Positions 20,246 to 29,224 of a DNA stretch of 55,739 bases are shown here, one piece after another. The translations under genes and the position numbers were made by a program. Each line of letters opens with the position of its first letter. Position 1 is the first letter of the stretch. The notes below the pieces were generated by a model. The model worked only from the letters and a program-made list of their open reading frames with translations. It searched no databases and had not been told where the DNA came from. Source of the DNA: Arthrobacter sp. AK04 (lineage in GTDB: Bacteria > Actinomycetota > Actinomycetes > Actinomycetales > Micrococcaceae); contig NZ_JAJOMC010000027.1 in the NCBI RefSeq assembly GCF_021129155.1, forward strand, positions 1-55,739. Reading direction: 5' to 3'.

Positions 20246-21772
20246 CTAGGGCCTTCCCGGGACGTAGCGGCGGGAACGGTTCTTGATGAGGACGTCGAGG
20301 TCGGTGGCCGCGATGTCCCGCAAGTGCTTATCCACCGCTGACGCTGCCTTGGCCAGGAACGCATTAGCGGACCGTGCCTGGAGGCTGCCGGGTTCTTCCA
20401 GCACTTCGTCGAGCAAGCCGTCCTGGAACATAGCCGAAGCACTTACTCTTTGCTGCTGGGCCATGGCACCCGCATGGCGGGTGTTTCCGTGGACAATGGC
20501 ACTGGCCCCTTCGGGTAGCAGCGGTGCGAGCCAGCTGTTGCTGAAGGCGACGATTCGGTCTGTGGGAAACAGGGCCAGAGCTCCGCCACCCGCCCCTTGG
20601 CCCAGGAGCAGCGTCATGGTGGGGACACGCAGATCGAGCAGCTTTGCCAGGGTGAGGGCGATTTCCTGTCCGAGGCCGCCCTCTTCCGCTTCTTTTGACA
20701 GGTCTGCGCCCGGGGTGTCGATGACGGTGAGCAGCGGCAGCCCCAGACCCTCGGCCATGCACATCCCGCGCCGGGCCTCCCGGAGCTCCGCGGGGCCAAA
20801 GGTGGCTCCGCCGTCGGCCCCTTTGCGGTCGAGCCCGACGACGACTGTTCCCCGGCCCCCGATGGTCGCCAAAGCGATCGCAAGGGTTTTGGGGCTTTCA
20901 CCGGCGGTTCCGCCCAAGGGGACCAGGTCCCCAGCGGCCAAGCGAAGAAAGTCGCGCAGGCCGGGGCGTAGCGGGAGCCGCGAGGCCGTGACGGCGGACC
21001 ATGATTCGGTTTCCCTGGCACCGGTGTCCGCATCATCAACAGTTGGCGCAGTGTCCAGATGGTTCCCTGTCCGCAACTCACTGGGACTGGCGTTGAGCAC
21101 GGTGAGGATGCCAATGATGAATTTTCGTAGGTGGCGGGGGTGGATGACCGCATCGATTTTCCCGTGGCGTTGGAGGTTCTCGGATTGCTGAACCCCGGCC
21201 GGGAATTCCTTGCCAAAGAGCGCTTTGTACACTTTCGGTCCCAGAAACCCGATCATTGCCTGCGGTTGGGCAGCAGTGACGTGTCCCAGCGATCCCCAGG
21301 ACGCGAACACTCCGCCTGTGGTGGGGTGCCGAAGGTAGACCAGGTACGGGAGGCGGGCTCGCTTGTGGGCGTTGACCGCGGCGGTGATCCGGGCCATCTG
21401 GACGAAGGCTGCCGTCCCTTCCTGCATCCTGGTTCCGCCCGAGACAGGGGAGGACAGCAGGGGTAAACCCAGGTGTGTTGCCTTTTCAACCGCCGCGGTT
21501 ATCCGGGTTGCTGCGCTAACGCCGATGGAGCCGCCCAAGAAGGTGAACTCGCTGAGGATGACGGCCACCCGCCGGCCCTCGATGCTTCCTTCGCCGGTGA
21601 TGATCGATTCATCGCGCCCGGACTTGGCTTTCGCGGCTGCCAGTTCCTCGGCGTAGCCCTCTTCGATGGCCAGTCGGGGGAGTGGCCGGTCCCAGGTACG
21701 GAAGCTTCCAGGGTCGAGGGCCAGGGCAATGAGTTCTCCAGGGCTGATGCGGTCCGGTGCATGCTGGGTCAT
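20246..21772 (-). CDS. Fused AccD-AccA-like acyl-CoA carboxyltransferase
   Basis: A 508-residue protein with both carboxyltransferase halves in one chain. The N-half is AccD-like (GGTRMQEGTAAFVQMA, PTTGGVFASWGSLGHV, AMIGFLGPKVY) but lacks the zinc ribbon of free AccD. The C-half is AccA-like (LPLLTVIDTPGADLSKEAEE, GQGAGGGALAL, LPEGASAI). No biotin carboxylase or biotin carrier is encoded nearby, so it may borrow these from elsewhere or act as a decarboxylase on a malonyl-type thioester. Its ATG overlaps the CoA-transferase stop. Confidence 0.85.
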   Translation of the reverse strand: MTQHAPDRISPGELIALALDPGSFRTWDRPLPRLAIEEGYAEELAAAKAKSGRDESIITGEGSIEGRRVAVILSEFTFLGGSIGVSAATRITAAVEKATHLGLPLLSSPVSGGTRMQEGTAAFVQMARITAAVNAHKRARLPYLVYLRHPTTGGVFASWGSLGHVTAAQPQAMIGFLGPKVYKALFGKEFPAGVQQSENLQRHGKIDAVIHPRHLRKFIIGILTVLNASPSELRTGNHLDTAPTVDDADTGARETESWSAVTASRLPLRPGLRDFLRLAAGDLVPLGGTAGESPKTLAIALATIGGRGTVVVGLDRKGADGGATFGPAELREARRGMCMAEGLGLPLLTVIDTPGADLSKEAEEGGLGQEIALTLAKLLDLRVPTMTLLLGQGAGGGALALFPTDRIVAFSNSWLAPLLPEGASAIVHGNTRHAGAMAQQQRVSASAMFQDGLLDEVLEEPGSLQARSANAFLAKAASAVDKHLRDIAATDLDVLIKNRSRRYVPGRP

Positions 21773-22947
21773 ACAGTCACCGTCTGGTCCAGCCAGTGCA
21801 TGACGGATGCGCGGTGCTGCCCCAACAGCGGCGGAGCCTCATGATCGCGGTTGGTGGTTTCAATGCCCCCGTGATCGAAGAACCGCAGGGGTGGACCGGG
21901 GAGCTCGATGGGTCCGAGGGTTGGATGCTCGACTCCAACCACCAGCCCTTGGGATCTGGTTTGGTCCCAAGCGTACACTTCGTCGATGGTCCGGACTTTC
22001 CCCGCCGGTATGCCGGCCGCCTTCATGGCAGTGAGCAGGTCCTCGGCCTTATGGGCTGCGAAATGTCCTTCAATCTCAGCAACGAGGCGGGCGTGGTTTT
22101 CCACGCGGGCCGCGTTCGACGCAAATGCCTGGTCCTCCGGGTCCAACCCGGCGAACGCTGCGAACCGTGACCACAGACCCTCCGAACCGACGGCGATCTG
22201 TACCGCCCCGTCCGCGCACCGGAACAGGCCATACGGGGCGATGGATGGGTGATGGTTTCCCTGCGCCGCACCGGTTTCGCCGGCAACAGTCCAGCGGGTG
22301 CCCTGGAACGCGTGGACACCGATGAGGGACGCAAGCAGCGAGGTGCGCACCACTTGCCCCCGGCCAGTGCGCTCCCGCTCAAACAAGGCCGCCAGCAGCC
22401 CATACGCTCCGTATATCCCGGCCAGCAAGTCACCAATTGGAACCCCCACCCGCTGCGGATCATCAGGCCCTGAACCGGTGAGGGACATCAAACCGCTTTC
22501 TCCCTGCGCGATCTGGTCGTAACCGGACCGGCCACCTTCGGGCCCGTCGTGGCCAAATCCGGAAATGGAAAGGATGACCATGCGGGGATTGAGCTCCTCG
22601 ACAGCCTCCGGGCTGAAGCCGAGGCGGTCCAGGGTGCCGGGCCGGAAGTTCTCCACCAGCACATCAGCGTTCCGGATCAGCCGGCGCAAAGTCTCCGCGC
22701 CGTCGTCGCTCTTCAGATCGACGGTAATGGATTGCTTGTTCCGGTTGCAGGACAGGAAGTACGTGGACTGGCGCTCATCTGCACCACCTACGAATGGCGG
22801 CCCCCAGCCCCTGGTATCGTCGCCGCCATCGGGAGATTCGACCTTGATGACGCGGGCGCCCAGGTCAGCCATCATCATGGTGGCGTGGGGTCCGGCCAGG
22901 GCGCGGGTGAGGTCGACGACGGTGATGCCGTCCAGTGGTCCGGGCAT
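21769..22947 (-). CDS. CaiB/BaiF family III CoA-transferase
   Basis: A 392-residue class III CoA-transferase. The N-terminal GITVVDLTRALAGPHATMMM and the segments KQSITVDLKS and DVLVENFRPGTLDRLG are typical. The catalytic Asp is probably D173 in GVPIGDLLAGIYG. These enzymes move CoA between carboxylic acids. The start at ATG 22947 gives the family N-terminus; the frame is open further into the GH1 gene. It overlaps the carboxyltransferase by four bases, so its acid may be the one carboxylated or decarboxylated next. Confidence 0.92.
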   Translation of the reverse strand: MPGPLDGITVVDLTRALAGPHATMMMADLGARVIKVESPDGGDDTRGWGPPFVGGADERQSTYFLSCNRNKQSITVDLKSDDGAETLRRLIRNADVLVENFRPGTLDRLGFSPEAVEELNPRMVILSISGFGHDGPEGGRSGYDQIAQGESGLMSLTGSGPDDPQRVGVPIGDLLAGIYGAYGLLAALFERERTGRGQVVRTSLLASLIGVHAFQGTRWTVAGETGAAQGNHHPSIAPYGLFRCADGAVQIAVGSEGLWSRFAAFAGLDPEDQAFASNAARVENHARLVAEIEGHFAAHKAEDLLTAMKAAGIPAGKVRTIDEVYAWDQTRSQGLVVGVEHPTLGPIELPGPPLRFFDHGGIETTNRDHEAPPLLGQHRASVMHWLDQTVTV

Positions 22948-23002
22948 GGAAGAAAGCCTTTCGGGAAGTGAAGGTGCTAGGGAGGGAGGTGCGCGACGGC
23001 GG

Positions 23003-24313
23003 TCAGGCGGGCTGGGGTGCCCTGCCGGCCCCGGAAGCAGGTGCTGGGTGGTCCTGGCCGGTGTGTTCCTGGTCTGCGTGTTCCTGCGCCTGGCGGCCCA
23101 GCCAGCGTGCGCTCTCCTTGGGTGTCCGTTCCTGGGTTTCCCGGTCCACTGCAATAAGTCCGAACTTGGGTCCGTAACCGAACACCCATTCGTAGTTGTC
23201 GAAGGCTGTCCACGCGATGTAGCCGCGGACGTCGATGCCGTCAGCAATGCAGGAGGCAACGCCGTCGACCGCTGCCTTCAGGTACGCCACGCGCTGCGTG
23301 TCATCCTCGGTGGCCAGGCCGTTTTCCGTGACGATCACCGGGATGCCGGCGATCCGGTGTGCCTCCCTGATGGTCGTCTCGAGGGCCTGCGGGTAGATTT
23401 CCTCACCCATCTGGTTGGTTGCCGCGCCCTCCGGCGCCGGCGCGTGACCATCCGGGCCGTAGACAGTGCGGCCGTAGGTCTGGATCCCCACGAAGTCGTC
23501 GCCGCGGGAAGCTTCCAGGAAGCGCTCGTTGACGTTGCGGCGCACGCGGTCAGCGATTTCCTGGCCGCCCTCGATGGACTGGATGTCAGAGTTCGCGAGC
23601 GTCCAGCCCACAAGGAGGTCGGGGCGGTAGGCCTTGATGGCAGCAGTGGCGGCCCGGTGTGCCGCCAGCTTCACGTCGAATCCGGCCTCTGTGGAGCAGA
23701 ACTGGAAGGGTGCAACGGTGCTGGCGTCCACGCCGAGGCGCTGGGCTGCTGCGGCCCAGACCGGCACGGAGATGCGGTTTTCCGGGGCTTCGCCGCCGAT
23801 GCCGAAGGACTCCAGCAGCCATGGGAGGTTGGGTTCATTCAAGGTGCAGGCGACGCCGATGAGGTCTCCCAGGTGCGCCATCACGCGGTCGCAGTAGCGG
23901 GCAAAGAGCTCCGCCGTCCGGGCGCCTTCCCACCCACCGAGGGCCAGGAGCCAGCGCGGGGACGTGAAGTGGTGGAACGTGACCACGGGGGTGAGGCCGT
24001 GCTCGTGGCAGGCCTCGAGCATGCGGCGGTAGTGGTCGAGCTCGGCCGTGGAGAACAGCCCTTCTTCCGGCTCGATGCGTGCCCACTCGATGGAGAAGCG
24101 GTAGGTGGTGAAACCGAGGCTGGCGATCAGGGCGATGTCCTCGCGGTAGCGGTGGTAGTGGTCCACCGCATCTCCGGACGGTTCGGAGAACATGCTGCCG
24201 GGGAGGTGCTCCAGGAACCAGGTGTCGCTGTTGACGTTGTTCCCCTCCACCTGGTGGCCGGCGCTGGCGACGCCCCAGAGGAAGTCCTGCGGGAATGGTG
24301 ATGCCGTGGTCAT
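23003..24313 (-). CDS. GH1 beta-glucosidase
   Basis: A 436-residue GH1 (beta/alpha)8 enzyme. The acid/base is in TLNEPN (E160) and the nucleophile in VIVTENG (E330); FLWGVASAGHQVEG is the N-terminal signature. There is no signal peptide, so it acts on imported glycosides. The last ~30 residues are a His/Gln/Ala-rich tail. AAAGGAACCAC precedes the ATG. It heads the leftward operon and shares its promoter region, including a TTCCA-N5-TGACA site, with the divergent ABC importer. Confidence 0.92.
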   Translation of the reverse strand: MTTASPFPQDFLWGVASAGHQVEGNNVNSDTWFLEHLPGSMFSEPSGDAVDHYHRYREDIALIASLGFTTYRFSIEWARIEPEEGLFSTAELDHYRRMLEACHEHGLTPVVTFHHFTSPRWLLALGGWEGARTAELFARYCDRVMAHLGDLIGVACTLNEPNLPWLLESFGIGGEAPENRISVPVWAAAAQRLGVDASTVAPFQFCSTEAGFDVKLAAHRAATAAIKAYRPDLLVGWTLANSDIQSIEGGQEIADRVRRNVNERFLEASRGDDFVGIQTYGRTVYGPDGHAPAPEGAATNQMGEEIYPQALETTIREAHRIAGIPVIVTENGLATEDDTQRVAYLKAAVDGVASCIADGIDVRGYIAWTAFDNYEWVFGYGPKFGLIAVDRETQERTPKESARWLGRQAQEHADQEHTGQDHPAPASGAGRAPQPA

Positions 24314-24537
24314 GTGGTTCCTTTCGGGTCAGCGCCGACGAACAGCGCACGGGGCCTCTCTGCCCTGGCTTCCAATCCTTTCCCGTGAGGTGACCGGGGC
24401 CACAATACTTTTCCAATCAATGACATTCTCATGTGAGCGCCCAGTACGCCCGGCCGATGCTGATGGAGAGCCGGCGAGCAGCCAGCCCCCAAAACTGTTC
24501 TTCTCCGATGTCACATCAGAATGCAAAGGCGCACTAC
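24314..24537. promoter_or_regulatory. Divergent promoter region with IclR-like site A
   Basis: The region between the GH1 and ABC-importer units. It contains CCACAATACTTTTCCAATCA (from 24400), nearly identical to a stretch before the second rhamnosidase (from 36073). The palindromic core is TTCCA (24411-24415), five bases, TGACA (24421-24425). A possible -10 (TACTTT) overlaps it. The position suits repression of both directions by the IclR regulator encoded at 35189-36019. Confidence 0.6.
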
Positions 24538-26094
24538 ATGAAACTCCTGAACTCCACTGCCCGTGCGAGCTCCGCCGTTCTGGCCGGCGCGCTCCTGCTG
24601 GGATCGTTGACCGCCTGCGGCGGCGGCTCCAGCCAGGCCACTGCCCAGGTGGGCACCAGCACCCTGACCCTCGCCATCGACAGTGACTCGGCCTCGTTCG
24701 GCTTCGACCCGCTGCGCGTCTCGGCTGCCCAGCGGCAGTTCTTCGAGGGCCTCTACGAGAGCCTGATGACACTGCAGCCGGACGGCTCGACCGGTCCGGG
24801 CCTGGCCAAGGAGTTCAGCTACAACGCAGACAACTCGGTCCTGACGCTCACCCTCAAGGACGATGTGACCTTCACGGACGGCTCAAAGCTCGACGCCGAA
24901 CTGGTGAAGGCTAACCTGGACCGCAGGTCCGATCCTGCCCTGAGCGCCTACTCCGCAGTTGCCAAGGGCGGCGCCCAGGAGATCACATCCGTGGACGTGG
25001 TCAGCCCCACCCAGGTGGCCCTGACTTTCGCCAAGCCGCAGCCGGGATTCGAGAAGAACCTGGCATCCACCACCGGCATGATCGTGGGCAAGAACGGCGT
25101 CACCGACGCGGCCAGCCTCGCCGCGACCCCGGCAGGCTCGGGCCCCTACACGCTGGATCCCTCCACCGTGAAGGGCAACAAGTACGTCCTGGTGAAGAAG
25201 GAGGACAATCCGGAAGCTTCCAAGTACGCCTTCGACAAGGTCATCTTCAGCGTGGTCCAGGATCCCCAGGCGCGGGCAAACGCTTTGGTGTCCGGCCAGG
25301 CGGATGTGGCAATGCTGACCTCAAACACCGTTGACTTCGCCAAATCCAAGGGCGTAGGTGTCTCCCAGATCGGCGGCACGGTCAACACCATGATCTCCTT
25401 TGACAAGATCGGCAAGACCGCCCCGGCGTTCGCCGAGGAGAAGGTCCGCCAGGCGATCCAGTACGCCATCAACCGCCAGGCCCTCGTGGATGCCCTGCAC
25501 AAGGGTGACATCCCCGCGTGGAACGCCCTGCCCAAGGACTCCGCGGGATTCACCAAGGACCTCGAAACCACGTTCGCCTACAACCCGGAAAAGGCCAAGG
25601 GCCTGCTTGCCGAGGCCGGCTACCCGGACGGCTTCGACTTCACCATCATCGCCAGCGCCCAGACCCAGACGGACCTGCAGGCCGTCCAGAAGGACCTCGC
25701 CGCCGTCGGAATCACCATGAACGTGAAGATGGCTTCCTCCACCGACGAAGCCTTCGCCGCCGTCGCCACAACCCCGCTGGGCTACGCGCCGCTGAACTGG
25801 GACAACCCCGTTGGCGTCATGTACGGAGCAGTCCTCAACGGCTTCACCAACGTCCAGAAGGCCACCGACGAGCAGCTCAGCGCCGCCACGGGCGAGCTGG
25901 CCGCCGCCAAGGACGACGCCGCCGTCAAGGCAGCAGCCACCAAGCTGAACAAGCGGCTGGTGGAATCGGGCTGGATGATCCCGCTGTACGAGGCACTGAC
26001 CAACCAGGGCTACAACACCAAGAAGGTGGCTCCGGTGGAGTTCGCCGGGACCAACGCCTACCCGCTCCTCTCGTCCTACACGCCGGCCAGCTAA
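24538..26094 (+). CDS. ABC importer substrate-binding lipoprotein (family 5)
   Basis: A 518-residue secreted lipoprotein. The signal peptide ends in the lipobox GSLTAC, followed by GGGSS. The mature part matches the peptide/nickel/opine binding family SBP_bac_5 (for example KEFSYNADNSVLTLTLKDDV and KVRQAIQYAINRQALVDAL). Such proteins also bind oligosaccharides and glycosides. The start at ATG 24538 gives a proper signal peptide; the frame is open from 24433. Context (glucosidase, rhamnosidases) suggests a plant glycoside ligand (inference). Confidence 0.92.
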   Translation: MKLLNSTARASSAVLAGALLLGSLTACGGGSSQATAQVGTSTLTLAIDSDSASFGFDPLRVSAAQRQFFEGLYESLMTLQPDGSTGPGLAKEFSYNADNSVLTLTLKDDVTFTDGSKLDAELVKANLDRRSDPALSAYSAVAKGGAQEITSVDVVSPTQVALTFAKPQPGFEKNLASTTGMIVGKNGVTDAASLAATPAGSGPYTLDPSTVKGNKYVLVKKEDNPEASKYAFDKVIFSVVQDPQARANALVSGQADVAMLTSNTVDFAKSKGVGVSQIGGTVNTMISFDKIGKTAPAFAEEKVRQAIQYAINRQALVDALHKGDIPAWNALPKDSAGFTKDLETTFAYNPEKAKGLLAEAGYPDGFDFTIIASAQTQTDLQAVQKDLAAVGITMNVKMASSTDEAFAAVATTPLGYAPLNWDNPVGVMYGAVLNGFTNVQKATDEQLSAATGELAAAKDDAAVKAAATKLNKRLVESGWMIPLYEALTNQGYNTKKVAPVEFAGTNAYPLLSSYTPAS

Positions 26095-26107
26095 TTCCCG
26101 CTCCGGT

Positions 26108-26136
26108 CGGGCGGGCTCGCATAAAGAGTCCGCCCG
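26108..26136 (+). other. Intercistronic stem-loop after binding-protein gene
   Basis: CGGGCGGGCTC (26108-26118) pairs with GAGTCCGCCCG (26126-26136) with one G-T pair and a seven-base loop. Stem-loops between the binding protein and permease genes commonly protect the upstream mRNA and let the binding protein be made in excess. That role is inferred. Confidence 0.65.
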
Positions 26137-26162
26137 GCGGGGCCTGACCGATGGAGGTCACC

Positions 26163-27104
26163 ATGGCACTATTCATCACCAAGCGCCTGCTGATGGCGCT
26201 GGCCACCGTGCTGGTGGTCGCGGTGCTGGCATTCCTGCTGGTGCACGCAATGCCCGGCAGCCCCGGAGCCGTATCCCTCGGCGCCGGCGCCACCCAGGAA
26301 GCGATTGACGAGGTCAACCAGCGGCTCGGCTGGAACGATCCACTGGTGGTCCAGTTCTTCAGCTGGCTCGGCGCGGCAGTCCAGGGCGACTTCGGAATCT
26401 CCCTCATTGACGGACGGTCCGTCGGCGCGGATTTGGCGAGCAGGCTTCCGGTCACGGCGTCCTTGGCTGCCGGGGCCACCCTGCTTAGTGCCATCCTTGG
26501 CATTGCGCTCGGCGTCACCGCGGCTGTCCGCGGCGGCATGGTGGACCGCATCATCGGCGGCGTCTGCGGCATGGCCGTGGCCCTCCCGGCCTTCTGGATC
26601 GGCATCATTTTCGTCTATCTCCTGGCCGTCCAGTCCTCCGTCTTCCCGGCCACCGGCTATGTTCCGTTCGAGGCCTCGCCGCGGGACTGGGCGTTGTCCC
26701 TGGCACTGCCGGTGATCACCCTGGCCGTGGGCGGCGGTGCGTTTATCGCCCGCCAAACCAGGGCCTCCATGCTCGAGGCGCTGCAGCAGGAACACATCCG
26801 GACCCTCCGGGCCACGGCCACCCCCACCTGGAAGATCCTGTACGTCCACGCCCTGCGCTATGCCAGCCTTCCCATCGTGGCCGGCATTGCGCTGCAGTTC
26901 ATCCAGCTTTTTGGCGGCTCCGTCATCGCCGAGCAGCTGTTCGCCATGCCCGGCCTGGGCCAGGCCGTCCAGAACTCCGTCAGCACCCATGACGCCCCGT
27001 CCGTGCAGGGCGTGGTGGTGATCGCCACCGTGGTGGTGGTCGCGGTGAACCTGGTGCTGGAACTCGCCACCAAGTTCCTCGACCCGAAGTTGCGTGCCTC
27101 ATGA
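26163..27104 (+). CDS. ABC importer permease, DppB type
   Basis: A 313-residue inner-membrane permease with about six membrane segments, beginning MALFITKRLLMALATVLVV as DppB/OppB proteins do. The EAA loop is near EALQQEHIRTLRATATP. GGAGG lies five bases before the ATG. The stop overlaps the next gene (ATGA). It pairs with the permease domain of the downstream fusion protein to form the channel. Confidence 0.93.
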   Translation: MALFITKRLLMALATVLVVAVLAFLLVHAMPGSPGAVSLGAGATQEAIDEVNQRLGWNDPLVVQFFSWLGAAVQGDFGISLIDGRSVGADLASRLPVTASLAAGATLLSAILGIALGVTAAVRGGMVDRIIGGVCGMAVALPAFWIGIIFVYLLAVQSSVFPATGYVPFEASPRDWALSLALPVITLAVGGGAFIARQTRASMLEALQQEHIRTLRATATPTWKILYVHALRYASLPIVAGIALQFIQLFGGSVIAEQLFAMPGLGQAVQNSVSTHDAPSVQGVVVIATVVVVAVNLVLELATKFLDPKLRAS

Positions 27105-29224
27105 TCCCCAACGTTGCCCCCGCACCCGCAGACTCAGCTGAGCCGACGGCGGCTGCCGTCCCGCCCAGAGCCCCTCGCCAAAGCGCGGCGAAGAAATTCG
27201 CCGGCAGCAAGCTGTTCGCCTCACCGGCAAGCGTCGCCGGGGTCCTCTGGCTTGCCGCCCTGGTGGCCGCCTCCCTGACCGCACCGCTCTGGCTGCCCTA
27301 CAAGACCGAGGACCAGGACTTCACCGCTATCCTGTCCGGACCCACCGCAGCCCACTGGCTCGGAACCGACGAACTGGGCCGCGACCTCCTCAGCCGCATC
27401 TTCGCGTCGGCCGCCGGCACGCTGGGAACGTCCATGATCACGGTGATTGTCGCCGTCGGGCTCGGCACCCTCCTGGCAATGCTGGCGGCAGCCGCCGGTG
27501 ACCGCGTGGAAGCTGTCATCAGCCGCGTCACCGAAATCGTGATGTCCCTGCCCGGCACGGTCATCATCCTGGCCGTTATCGGTGCCGTGGGAACCAACAT
27601 CCCCCTGATCATGGCCATCCTAGGAGTGCTGATCTCCGCGGGCATGTACCGGGTGATGCTGGGCCAGGCGAAGTCCCTCCAGTCCCAGCTCTACGTGGAC
27701 GCAGCCAAGGTGGACGGTGTCAGCACGCTGGGCATCAGCCTCCAGCACGTCCTGCCCGGACTGACGAACACCATCGTGGTGCAGAGCGCCCTGATCTTCG
27801 CTGTCGGCATGCTCATCCAGGCCGGCCTTGCGTTCATCGGCTTCGGCCCGCCCATTCCCGAACCCAGCTGGGGCGGCATGATCCAGGGCGCCTCCCAGAA
27901 CGTCTACAACGCCCCGTGGCTCATGGTTCCCACCGGTGCCGTGCTGGCGCTGACGGTCCTCGCGGCCAATGCGATCGGCAACGCCCTCGGCAAGGCACCC
28001 AACGCCACGGTGTCGCACCTGCCTTCCGCCGCTGCCCGGCGCCGCCGGGCAAAAGCGGTGGCCGCAATCGCTGCAGCAGCCCCGGCAGCACTAGATGTTC
28101 CGAAGAACACGCTCAGCGTCCGCAACCTCTCGATCGGCGTGGACTCTGACGGTGCAGGCCGCGGCGTCCGCCTGGTCACCGACGTCTCCTTCGACGTCGA
28201 ACCCGGCACCGTGCTGGGCCTCGTGGGGGAGTCAGGCTGCGGAAAGACCATGACCGCGCTGTCCCTCCTGGGGCTTCTGCCCTCCGGCGTTTCCGTGACC
28301 GGCGGCCAGATCCTCTGGAACGGCAGGAACCTGGCCGCGGCAACAGACAAGGACTTGGAAGGCGTCCGGGGCCGCGAGGTCGCGCTGATCTCGCAGGAAC
28401 CCATGCGTGCCCTGGACCCGATGTTCACCGTGGGCTACCAGCTGACCGCCGCCATCCGGCGCCTCCGCGGGATGGGCAGGGCTGAGGCGAGAGTTGAAGC
28501 CCTTACCCTGCTGGAGAAGGTGGGCATCGTGGACGCCGCCCGGATCCTGAAGACCTACCCGCACCAGATCAGTGGCGGCATGGCCCAGCGCGTGGCCATT
28601 GCCCTGGCACTCTCCGGGCGGCCCCGGCTGCTCGTGGCGGATGAACCCACCACAGCGCTGGATGTCACGGTGCAGGCCGAAATCCTCTCGTTGCTGCGCG
28701 GCCTGGTGAAGGACACCGGGATGTCCGTGGTGATGGTCACCCACGACCTTGGCGTTGTGGCCGACCTCTGCGACCAGGTGGCGGTGATGTACGCCGGCGA
28801 GGTGGTGGAGAACGGCCGGACGGACAGCATCCTGGACAACCCGCGCCACCCCTACACGCTTGCCCTGCTGGCCGCGGACCCGCACGCCAACCACGCCGCG
28901 GACATGCCCAAGCGCCTTGCCACCATCAGCGGCCAGGTTCCCCAGCCCAAGGACTGGCCCAGCGCCTGCCGCTTCGCCGCCCGCTGCCAGTTCGCCGGCT
29001 CTGCCTGCATGGTGCCCATCCCGCTGCTTCCCTCCGGAACCGGGGACGGACTGGTGCGCTGCGTCAAAGCGGACGAACTCGCCGTCGAGGGCCTGGACTG
29101 GGTGGCCACCGACGTGCCCAGCCACCACGTCTTGAACCTGATTGAAGTCGGAACCGCCCCGGCCGGACCGGCTGAAGCACCTGCCGGACTGGACCGCCGG
29201 ACTGTAGAAAAGGACCACGCATGA
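27101..29224 (+). CDS. Fused ABC permease (DppC) and ATPase (DppD)
   Basis: A 707-residue natural fusion. Residues ~1-310 are a DppC-type permease (LGTDELGRDLLSRIFASAAG; AAKVDGVSTLG in the EAA loop). An Ala/Arg-rich linker (~310-335) leads to an ATPase: Walker A GESGCGKT, Q-loop SQEP, signature SGGMAQR, Walker B LLVADEP, switch THDLG. The C-terminal oligopeptide-ABC Cys region (PSACRFAARCQF..C) is present. The permease and ATPase are normally separate genes. The stop overlaps the second ATPase gene (ATGA). Confidence 0.93.
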   Translation: MIPNVAPAPADSAEPTAAAVPPRAPRQSAAKKFAGSKLFASPASVAGVLWLAALVAASLTAPLWLPYKTEDQDFTAILSGPTAAHWLGTDELGRDLLSRIFASAAGTLGTSMITVIVAVGLGTLLAMLAAAAGDRVEAVISRVTEIVMSLPGTVIILAVIGAVGTNIPLIMAILGVLISAGMYRVMLGQAKSLQSQLYVDAAKVDGVSTLGISLQHVLPGLTNTIVVQSALIFAVGMLIQAGLAFIGFGPPIPEPSWGGMIQGASQNVYNAPWLMVPTGAVLALTVLAANAIGNALGKAPNATVSHLPSAAARRRRAKAVAAIAAAAPAALDVPKNTLSVRNLSIGVDSDGAGRGVRLVTDVSFDVEPGTVLGLVGESGCGKTMTALSLLGLLPSGVSVTGGQILWNGRNLAAATDKDLEGVRGREVALISQEPMRALDPMFTVGYQLTAAIRRLRGMGRAEARVEALTLLEKVGIVDAARILKTYPHQISGGMAQRVAIALALSGRPRLLVADEPTTALDVTVQAEILSLLRGLVKDTGMSVVMVTHDLGVVADLCDQVAVMYAGEVVENGRTDSILDNPRHPYTLALLAADPHANHAADMPKRLATISGQVPQPKDWPSACRFAARCQFAGSACMVPIPLLPSGTGDGLVRCVKADELAVEGLDWVATDVPSHHVLNLIEVGTAPAGPAEAPAGLDRRTVEKDHA

